DNA of 24,944 nt from positions 1-24,944 of the IMG/VR virus record IMGVR_UViG_3300028548_003841. The stretch is one strand, 5' to 3'. The stretch comes from a virus. A program made the position numbers and the translations under genes. Below are positions 10,477 through 17,900 of the stretch, one piece after another. The first letter of the stretch is position 1. Each line of letters begins with the position of its first letter. The notes beneath the pieces are model-generated. The model did not search any database and was not told where the DNA came from. It was given only the letters and a program-made list of their open reading frames with translations.

Positions 10477-10731
10477 TTATGAAGTTTCTTTTTTTTCTTC
10501 AACCACTTCGATCTTACTTTCTGTTTCTTCGGCTTCTTCTGATGCCTTCATAGAAACAAGAAATGCATTTGTAAAGGCATTTTCTGCAACTTTAACTTGA
10601 TCTAACTCAAAGTTCTTTTTTGTAACCTGTGCTTTACAAGAACGAATTTGTTGAATTAAATAACTCTGTTCTTGGTTAAAATCTTCTTCAGTATACTTTG
10701 TACCATTTATATTAATTACTTGTTCTGACAT
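10477..10731 (-). CDS. Small DUF6447-like protein between fibre genes (start revised)
   Basis: 84 residues from the chosen start (MSEQVININGTKYTEEDFNQ). The INGTKY-x-EEDF opening, a helix with LIQQIRS, and the later QVKVAENAFTNAFLVSM resemble the small DUF6447 proteins found in marine phages and cyanobacteria; the function is not known. The C-terminal 20 residues are acidic/lysine-rich and likely disordered. An ATG 30 bases upstream would add ten residues (MTTILKENLN). I reject it because it falls at the expected transcription start of the TATAAATA box and has no ribosome site, while GAAGGAG lies nine bases before the inner ATG. Its position between two fibre genes suggests a fibre chaperone or small virion protein, which is inference only. 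Confidence 0.8.
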   Translation of the reverse strand: MSEQVININGTKYTEEDFNQEQSYLIQQIRSCKAQVTKKNFELDQVKVAENAFTNAFLVSMKASEEAEETESKIEVVEEKKETS

Positions 10732-10740
10732 ATTTAAATT

Positions 10741-10747
10741 CTCCTTC
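10741..10747 (-). promoter_or_regulatory. Ribosome binding site that decides the small-gene start
   Basis: GAAGGAG on the minus strand, nine bases before the ATG at 10731. No comparable site precedes the outer ATG at 10761. Confidence 0.8.
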
Positions 10748-10764
10748 AAGATTGTTGTCATTAG

Positions 10765-10772
10765 TATTTATA
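10765..10772 (-). promoter_or_regulatory. T4-type late promoter box before the small gene and fibre C
   Basis: Exact TATAAATA in the gap after gene B. Expected transcription start is near 10759, on top of the outer ATG of the small gene, which is why the inner ATG at 10731 is preferred. Fibre C has no box of its own and would be co-transcribed from here. Confidence 0.75.
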
Positions 10773-10813
10773 AGAGAGGAAACACCTCAGTTATTCTATT
10801 TCCTTAATTGTTA

Positions 10814-12328
10814 TTAACTAATTGCGTGTCCATAAAGTGTCAATATAAATTGACCAGCATTATATACAGCATCAGTAGCAGCAGTATCACCCTCTACTAA
10901 GTAGAAGAAATCATTTGCAGTTAGTGCTGGTGTAATGTTTGACAATTCTTGTCCAGCAACCATCGCACCAGTATTAAACAATTTAGCAGTACCACCAGCA
11001 GCATCGAATGCAATAGTACCAGATGAGTTTGTTGCAATATCAATATCTGTAGTTACAGTACCACTTGCAACAGCAGGCAACTCAATACATGCTAGTTCTG
11101 CTCTGAAAATAATACCATTGTTTGCTACTACATTTCTACCAATGAATGCATTTCCACCAGCCGGAAGACCGATAACATCATTCGCAGTTCCACCTTTTGC
11201 ACCAAGTGCGGTTAGATCAAAATGAATTTTTGTTGTAATAACACCGTTTGATATTGAACGTCTAGTGATTGGAGCAAAGCTTGTTGCGACTGCGCCAGCA
11301 CCATGTTCAGTCGCAACTGTACCATGTGTTGATGCACCGGCTACTCCTAAAGTTCCAGATACAGTAGAATTACCAACAATCTCAATAAGAGTCGCGGTAA
11401 GTTCTATTTCATCTGTCGCAGCAATATCTAGTATAGTACCACTTGCACCTTGAATAAACTGAGTTGCATCATTAAACATTAATTTGTTTGTTGAACCAAG
11501 AGTAATACCAACATCATTTGTGTGAGTTAGTGTTGCGTCACCACCGGCACCGAATGCAAGAATAGCACCGTCACTTAGCAATTTCACATCGTCACCAAAG
11601 ATTGCATCACCAACCACCGATAAACCACCATCAGTCTGCAATGAACCATCAGTTGTAGAAGTTGCTGCTGTAGTATCATCTGTTTTGATAATTCCACTAG
11701 TAACTAAAGTAGTCGCAGTTAATGCTTGAGCAGCTATTATACTTCCTGATACCGCAGTAAATAAATTAGCAGTAAATGTAAAGTCATCTGCACCAGCGAT
11801 ACGAATATCTATCTGGTCATCTGTATCTGCTGTAATACTAGTATCTGCATCAGCATCTAAAATTAATTCTGTTCCGTTTAAATCTATTTTTGCACTAGCA
11901 GTAAGTAAACCACCAACAGTAGTTGCTCCTGTAACTGTTAGATTACCACCAGAACTTAAAGTCATTTTTGTGGTTGCAGTTTCACTTGCACCAGTTTGGA
12001 ATATTAGTGATGTTGCGTTTGCAGATGAACTAAAGTCACCTTCTGAAATAGCTGCGATTGCAGCTGCAACTAATATCGCGTCTGTGCCAGCACCCTCATC
12101 AGGTGCTTGGAAATTAATCCTACCCAATAAGTCATTGACAGCAATATTCGTATCCCCAGTTTGGAAAGTTAATTCTGGAAAACTATCGTCTGCTGTTGCG
12201 GCATGTTTTAAAATCAGACCATCATCTGGGTCATGAGTAAGAGTAATCTCTTTATCAGCACCAAAGTTCAGAACGCCAGAGTCAGTACTAAACCCGACCA
12301 AATCTGCAATAATTCTAGCTCTACCCAT
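10814..12328 (-). CDS. Tail fibre-type structural protein B, sharing repeat modules with A and C
   Basis: 504 residues. It lacks the PYIGK anchor domain and begins MGRARIIADLVGFSTDSGVL. A divergent repeat follows (NFGADKEITLTHDPDDGLIL, about 20-40), then a module seen only here (FPELTFQTGDTNIAVNDLLG through SSANATSLIFQTGASETATT, about 50-120). A DADADTSITADTDDQIDIRI stretch near 158-177 resembles the DLDINADDEIEL element of its neighbours. Residues 212-238 are the conserved linker found also in A and C, followed by a second repeat (ATLTHTNDVGITLGSTNKLM). The C-terminal domain, about 347-504 (RRSISNGVITTKIHFDLTAL, LPAGGNAFIGRN, ELACIELPAV, QFILTLYGHAIS), looks like a compact beta domain; I recognise its type from marine phages but not its function. 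Start: AAAGGA nine bases before ATG, with its own late promoter upstream. Confidence 0.82.
   Translation of the reverse strand: MGRARIIADLVGFSTDSGVLNFGADKEITLTHDPDDGLILKHAATADDSFPELTFQTGDTNIAVNDLLGRINFQAPDEGAGTDAILVAAAIAAISEGDFSSSANATSLIFQTGASETATTKMTLSSGGNLTVTGATTVGGLLTASAKIDLNGTELILDADADTSITADTDDQIDIRIAGADDFTFTANLFTAVSGSIIAAQALTATTLVTSGIIKTDDTTAATSTTDGSLQTDGGLSVVGDAIFGDDVKLLSDGAILAFGAGGDATLTHTNDVGITLGSTNKLMFNDATQFIQGASGTILDIAATDEIELTATLIEIVGNSTVSGTLGVAGASTHGTVATEHGAGAVATSFAPITRRSISNGVITTKIHFDLTALGAKGGTANDVIGLPAGGNAFIGRNVVANNGIIFRAELACIELPAVASGTVTTDIDIATNSSGTIAFDAAGGTAKLFNTGAMVAGQELSNITPALTANDFFYLVEGDTAATDAVYNAGQFILTLYGHAIS
11615..11695 (-). repeat. Conserved 27-residue linker, copy in B
   Basis: Residues 212-238 of B. 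The protein differs from the A copy only at Ile/Leu, while several codons differ silently. Confidence 0.85.
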
Positions 12329-12363
12329 TAGTTAATCCTTTACCTTTTTCTATAATTACTGTA

Positions 12364-12371
12364 TATTTATA
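12364..12371 (-). promoter_or_regulatory. T4-type late promoter box before fibre gene B
   Basis: Exact TATAAATA in the 50-base gap between A and B, giving an expected start of transcription near 12358 and a leader of about 30 bases containing AAAGGA. Confidence 0.75.
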
Positions 12372-12378
12372 AACACTA

Positions 12379-14922
12379 TTAATCAATAGTTGCTATTGCA
12401 TCTGCAACTGATTCTACTTGCCATGTTCCGTTTGTACCATTGTCTAGTAGACATGTGATTCTTGCTCTTGATCCAATACCTGTACCCGCAACAAAAGTAA
12501 ATGCATCTCCAGCATTATCAAAGACTGCGTTTGCAGCAGTACCACCAGCAAGACTCAACGAACCAACAAAGTTGCCACCTGAACCAGCTATATTAACAAT
12601 TGTACTTGTACTACCACCAACTGCTGTTAATACAATAAGGTCATAGAACAGGCCGGGATTAGTTGTCGCGGCCGCAGGCAAGTTGATTACATTATTTTGA
12701 GTACCATGAATGAGTACAGTTGCACCAGATTCAGCTGCGGTAAGAGTTGCTGTTACAGCACCCGAAGCATTGAATTCAGTTTTAATTGGTTTTCTTGCAC
12801 GAATAACTGTTGAGGTGAATTCACCATTTGTTGTTATTCCAGTATCATGAACATGAGTAAGATTAATATCAGAGTTTGCACCCATTGTTATAATCGCACC
12901 ATCACTTAGTAGTTTCAAATCATCACCAATAACTGCGTCAGCAGCTACAGATAAACCACCATCAGTTTGTAATGAACCATCCGTTGTACTTGTTGCAGCA
13001 GTAGTATCATCTGTTTTCAGAATACCACTAAATGTTCCAGCAGCTGCTGATAAAGTTTGTGTTAAAGTTACACCACCGCCACTGGCGATTGCTATTGCAT
13101 CTGCATCTCCAACAGAACCTATCTGTCCACCATTTGCTATTGTTATTCCACCACTATGAATATCTCTAGCAGTAAAAGTTGCCACTCCGACCTGAGCAAG
13201 AGTACCACTAATCTCAACATTACCATTGATGTCAATTAGAGTTGAATTTAATTCTATTTCGTCATCAGCATTAATATCTAAATCACCATCTGCTGGCGAA
13301 CCAATGTTAATTGCTGAATCACGAAACTGAACTACACTTGCAGCATTTAAAAGAAGTCCTGTATCTGCGACATGTGTTAGTGTTACATCACCATCTGCAC
13401 CGAGTTTGATAATTGCGGCATCAGAAACAAGAGATAAATCATCTCCAACACTTGCATCACCAGAAACTACTAAGTTTCCTACCACATCAATTAAAGTAGC
13501 TGTTAATTCTATCTCATCTGTAGCGGCAATATCTAAAACAGTTGCACTAGCACCTTGTATAAATTGACTGGCATCATTAAACATTAGTTTATCAGTGCTA
13601 GAAAGTAATATTCCTGTATCAGCAACATGAGTTAAAGTAACATCTTGGTCATCACCTAATGAAATAACAGCAGCGTCTGCCAAAAACAAATCACTAAATT
13701 CCAAAGCGGTTGTTCCTAATGCAGCACCATCACTTGCATTTGGTACAAATGCAGTAGATGCGGTAATTGTTGTTGCAGACAAAGTGCTTGCACCAACGAT
13801 TGTTCCACTCACATCTAAGTTAGCATTGACATCACACAAGGTCGCGTTGATTTCTATTTCGTCTGTTGCATTGATATCAAGTATGGCATTACTAGGAGCC
13901 CCAATGTTTTGACTCGCATCATTGAATTGAATTACTGATGTACCATTCAGAAGAATACCTGTATCAGCAACGTGTGTTAATGTTACATCATTGTCTGCAC
14001 CAAAACCTAAGATAGCTGCATCACTATTTAATTTTAAATCATTACTTACGAGAACAGCAGTTGATGCGTTTAAATCAATGGTTGCTTCCCCATCAATAGT
14101 CAGTACTGAATCAGCACTCTGATGAATAAATGTTGCACTATCTCCGAACTGAATTTTTCTGGTTGAGTTTAAAAGAAGTCCTGTGTCTGCAACATGAGTA
14201 AGGGATACATCTTGGTCTGCACCAAATTTAATTGTTGAAGCATCTGCTAGGAATAGGTCTGAAAATTCCAGAGCGGTTGTTCCTAATGCAGCACCATCAC
14301 TTGCATCTGGTACAAATGCTGTAGAAGCAGTTATGGTAGCACCTAATATTGTACCAGAGACATCTAAGTTTGCATTGACATCTACTAGAGTTGCATTTAA
14401 TTCTATTTCATCAGTTGCATTGATATCAAGTATAGCATTACTGGGCGCACCAATACTCTGTGATGCGTCATTGAATTGAATAACGGAGGTTCCATTTAAA
14501 AGAAGTCCTGTGTCTGCAACATGAGTAAGGGATACATCTGAATCTGCACCAAAGTTAAGAACAGCTGCATCTTTAGTAACACTAAGATTGCCTTTAACAA
14601 TTAGGTTATTACTAAATGTACCACCATTAGCAGAACTTACTGTATCTGCAAATGAAAATATATCATGTACGATTACTTCCAGTTCATCGTTAGCAGCCAG
14701 AGCAGTAAGTCCGGCAACTGTATTTACAGTACTGAGATTAAAGTCAGTACCATTTTTAAGACGAACACCATTTAAGAATACATCAACATATTCTGGATCA
14801 TTAAACGTAAGAGTTCTGTTAGATGAATCTGAACCACTCAGCGTAGTATCACCCGCAGAAGCTAAGTAGGTAAACCTCTCTCTGATTCCAAATCCGTCAC
14901 TACTTTTTCCAATATATGGCAT
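12379..14922 (-). CDS. Tail fibre-type protein A, with virion-anchor-like N-terminus and six THVADTG-type repeats
   Basis: 847 residues. Residues 1-100 (MPYIGKSSDGFGIRERF, then VDVFLNGVRLKNGTDF and DELEVIVHDIFSFADT) match the N-terminal domain that many marine T4-like fibre and adhesin proteins share, presumed to attach to the virion. Residues about 117-700 hold repeats of roughly 75 residues, built as LGADxDVxLTHVADTGLLLN, then IQFNDASQxIGAPS, LDINATDEIELNAT and DVNANLDVSGT. The TH dipeptides fall at 133, 242, 316, 431, 516 and 689. Between some repeats is a TAFVPDxSDGAALGTTALEF spacer. Residues 710-847 form a different C-terminal domain (TLTAAESGATVLIHG, NNVINLPAAATTNPG, FTFVAGTGIGSRARITCL). 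No S74 chaperone is present. Start: AAAGGA upstream of ATG, 18 bases below a TATAAATA late promoter. Receptor binding is inferred from architecture. Confidence 0.85.
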   Translation of the reverse strand: MPYIGKSSDGFGIRERFTYLASAGDTTLSGSDSSNRTLTFNDPEYVDVFLNGVRLKNGTDFNLSTVNTVAGLTALAANDELEVIVHDIFSFADTVSSANGGTFSNNLIVKGNLSVTKDAAVLNFGADSDVSLTHVADTGLLLNGTSVIQFNDASQSIGAPSNAILDINATDEIELNATLVDVNANLDVSGTILGATITASTAFVPDASDGAALGTTALEFSDLFLADASTIKFGADQDVSLTHVADTGLLLNSTRKIQFGDSATFIHQSADSVLTIDGEATIDLNASTAVLVSNDLKLNSDAAILGFGADNDVTLTHVADTGILLNGTSVIQFNDASQNIGAPSNAILDINATDEIEINATLCDVNANLDVSGTIVGASTLSATTITASTAFVPNASDGAALGTTALEFSDLFLADAAVISLGDDQDVTLTHVADTGILLSSTDKLMFNDASQFIQGASATVLDIAATDEIELTATLIDVVGNLVVSGDASVGDDLSLVSDAAIIKLGADGDVTLTHVADTGLLLNAASVVQFRDSAINIGSPADGDLDINADDEIELNSTLIDINGNVEISGTLAQVGVATFTARDIHSGGITIANGGQIGSVGDADAIAIASGGGVTLTQTLSAAAGTFSGILKTDDTTAATSTTDGSLQTDGGLSVAADAVIGDDLKLLSDGAIITMGANSDINLTHVHDTGITTNGEFTSTVIRARKPIKTEFNASGAVTATLTAAESGATVLIHGTQNNVINLPAAATTNPGLFYDLIVLTAVGGSTSTIVNIAGSGGNFVGSLSLAGGTAANAVFDNAGDAFTFVAGTGIGSRARITCLLDNGTNGTWQVESVADAIATID
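12946..13026 (-). repeat. Conserved 27-residue linker, copy in A
   Basis: Residues 633-659 of A, core TTDGSLQTDGGLSV. Nearly the same 27 residues occur once in B and twice in C. Confidence 0.85.
13705..13739 (-). repeat. 35-base direct repeat in fibre gene A, copy 2
   Basis: Identical to 14272-14306; encodes part of the DGAALGTTAL spacer. Confidence 0.8.
14168..14212 (-). repeat. 45-base direct repeat in fibre gene A, copy 2
   Basis: Identical over 45 bases to 14495-14539, read by eye. It encodes the THVADTGLLLN core of the second repeat unit. The spacing of 327 bases is a whole number of codons (109), so recombination between copies would keep the frame. Confidence 0.85.
14272..14306 (-). 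repeat. 35-base direct repeat in fibre gene A, copy 1
   Basis: Identical to 13705-13739. It encodes part of the DGAALGTTAL spacer. The two lie 567 bases apart, again a whole number of codons. Confidence 0.8.
14495..14539 (-). repeat. 45-base direct repeat in fibre gene A, copy 1
   Basis: Identical over 45 bases to 14168-14212, read by eye. It encodes the THVADTGLLLN core of the first repeat unit. Confidence 0.85.
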
Positions 14923-14940
14923 TCTTTATTTCCTTTACTT

Positions 14941-14948
14941 TATTTATA
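14941..14948 (-). promoter_or_regulatory. T4-type late promoter box before fibre gene A
   Basis: Exact TATAAATA on the minus strand. It ends 18 bases before the ATG at 14922, with AAAGGA following, so the leader would be only about a dozen bases. Such boxes are read by the late sigma/sliding-clamp system in T4-like phages. Confidence 0.75.
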
Positions 14949-14957
14949 CAGATTGTC

Positions 14958-17900
14958 CTAGTAAGTTATACCAGTTGCACCCTCAAACTGGATATTTTCA
15001 CCGGCATTAGTAGAAGAACCACTGGTGCTGTTTAGGATTAAAAATCCATGTGTTGTATCTGTTTCATCTTCCAACGCAATGTCGCCAGTATCTCTAACAT
15101 GAATGTCAGCTGAGCGCACCAAAGGAAGTCCACCAGTATTACTATTTATGAGTAAATTTTCTGCGGGAATTTGACCAGCACTTACAATAATGTTTGTTGT
15201 TTCAAGTACAATGGCTGACAGTGTAGCAGTAGTATCACTGGTGTATCCACTCTTGAACCACTTGCGTGATTCCGTTGCATCTTCTAATACAATAATGTCT
15301 TCGTTTGTTTCATCTATCAACTTATCAATAACTGAAAGAGTATCAAAACTTTCTACGACAATAGAACCATTTTCTTCTAAGTCAAATCTATTTCTTTTTG
15401 TGGTTTCCTGTAGAAGATGATTTCCACCATTTAAGCTGTTATCATCTGTTCCGTTTAAAATGAGTTGTCCTAAGTCTGCACCTTCTAATTCAATACCGAC
15501 ATCAGTACCAGCATCAACAATAAAATTATTTGTGTTACCATCATTGATGACAATCTTAGTCTCTTTCAGTATATCACTGAAACGATAGTTTCCAATCTGA
15601 GAAAGAGGAATAGTTTCTTCATTACTATTATTTCCATCAAGAATAATTCTACCGCCAGCATTTACTACAAACCCAGCGGGGAAGTTCCACTCTCCACCTT
15701 CTTGTAGTATTCTAGAATGTCCGTCATCTCCTTCACTTGCGATATTAAATGTTTCATAGTCTAGGGCGCCAGCAATATCTTCTTCTAACATAAAGAATGT
15801 GTCTGCTTGGTCAAGAGGTAGTGTTCCATCTAACTGAAGAACATCTTCAGTGAAAGTTGAACCTTCTAAAATTATACCATCACCCCCCAGCTCATTTCCA
15901 AATGGATACTCTGCTAGATATGTTAATAAGTTTCTTGTAAATTTAGGAGAAGGTCTTGCAGTAATCTTTGTTACAAGTTCTTTAACGAGAACTCTGTCAC
16001 CTTTACCTGAAGGTGCATATGACTTCTCTGTCATTATATGACTACCACCAGTACCAGTGCCATGAGTTATATCTGAACTATGTGTTACGGTATTATTTTC
16101 CCATAACAATCCATCACCTTTTATTTGGAAGCCATCTTCCAAGTCCATACCTAGACTATCTTCAAAGAGTATGTTTGAACCTACATCAGTTGAAGCTGCA
16201 CTTGCATCAAGTACAAGATTGTCGCCCGGCAAAGTTCCATCTTCTTGAATAATTTTCTGATCGCGAACACCAATCTCTGCAACAGGATATGCCTGTAGTC
16301 TTGTCTGTAAGAGTTGGTCAAAGATAGTCTTGAATGTAGATGCAAGGATTGGCGAGAATGTATCTGTATCACCTGTGTATGCAGCAACACCAGCACCCGC
16401 AGTAGCAATTTGAGCAGAGACTAGCGTTGCAAGAGTAACCTTACCAAATGGTTGGAACCCAGCTGGGTGAACTGCTTTCTTTAATTCATTAATATAAGTG
16501 GAGAGTGATGCACCAATCTGAACTTCATACGAATAGTCTTGATAATAATAAGAGTCTTGAATACGAACTAAAGATTCACCAAGTCTGTTTTGAGCATTTG
16601 CATAAGATGCATCTGTGGTTGATGTTGTTGCAACAGTGGATGTTCCTGTAGCAATATCGGCAGTCACAATTGTAGCAGTAGCACCACTCGAATCTGTGAT
16701 AGTAAGATTTTGTAAAGAGAAATCTATTGGGCTTTCATTAACAATGTGATCTCCCGCATCTATTGAACCAGTTGCAGTAGAGTCAAGAGTAATTTGTCCG
16801 GCACCAGTTTCATCGTCCAGTAAGAATCCATTTCTTGCATCTGTACCAGTTGCATCAGTAGAGTCTAAGACAAGAGTATTACCAAAATCTTCGTTTGCAA
16901 GTTTAGAGTTAGCATCTGTACCAGAACTATCTATTCCATTAAGAAGAACATATTGATCGCTGTTAGCATTTGTAGTTGAGTTTTCTCTACGAATACTCAC
17001 ATGCAATAACTTACTACCAGCTTCCTGTAATGCGACAAGTTTGCTTTGATTTAAATCAAACGCTTCGTCTAATAAGAAACCACCAAAACCTTCACTCTCA
17101 AGTTGAATCCTGTCAGTTGCATTTCCTGTTGTACCAGCTTCTTGCACGAAGAAGTGGTCGATTCTATCAGCACCATCTAGTACTATACTAGAACCTTCGT
17201 CAAGAACAGTCGTATCATATGTTGAAGTTCTTATACCCGCTCCCATACCAGCGTGGTTAGTGCAATAATAGTATAGTCTGGGTGCGTTAGCTGCAACAAC
17301 AATTTGAATATAGGCACCGGCAGTACCAATAGCTATTGATGCAATAGAGGTTGTTACACCAGTAGTATAGGCTGAACCCCCATTGTGAGTTCCACCTGAA
17401 GTTTCAGAGAATCTTAATATGTGTTGACCTGATGTAAGAACCTTGTATAGTGTAGGGTCTGATAAATCAAAGTAATAAGTGTTGCCTTCATATAAAACTA
17501 ATTCTGGTTGTGATACACCATTAATAAAAAACACATTTTTTTCTTGTACTGTGTCATAGTAAACCTGAACTTTATATACTAGTGATTTAGGAGATGGAGT
17601 AAATACTCCAGAACCATTTAAAAGAATACTTCCTGTATCATTAAATTCTTGTTCGTCTTCAAGAAGAATACCTTCGGGAAGAAGCAACTCTGTAGCTTGT
17701 TCAAGTTGAATACCTTCTTGGAATGTTGATGTTTGTTCCTGTTCAACTCTTATGACATTTTCAAATGTAGTGTCAAGAACTTTAGTATTAGTATCAAACG
17801 CCTTAACAACACCAGTGTGTCCTGATGAGGTTAGTGTGTTACTTGCGGCAAAAGTACCCGACACATCTTTAAGAACAAAGTGAGCTCTGAATAATGGTTC

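Noticed and set aside
9950-10600. 216-residue plus-strand open frame crossing the C / small-gene junction
   Set aside because: Antisense to two well-supported genes, with the same biased composition and no family signature.
10761-10763. Outer ATG as start of the small gene
   Set aside because: It coincides with the expected transcription start of the late promoter and lacks a ribosome site; the inner ATG has a strong one.
10774-10790. Possible terminator hairpin after fibre gene B (GAGG / CCTC)
   Set aside because: Only a four-base-pair stem with a five-base loop and no run of T on the minus strand after it.
7924-14922. Fibre repeats as a recombination-derived non-coding repeat array
   Set aside because: The repeats are in frame throughout, conserve protein over DNA, and lie in long genes with good starts.
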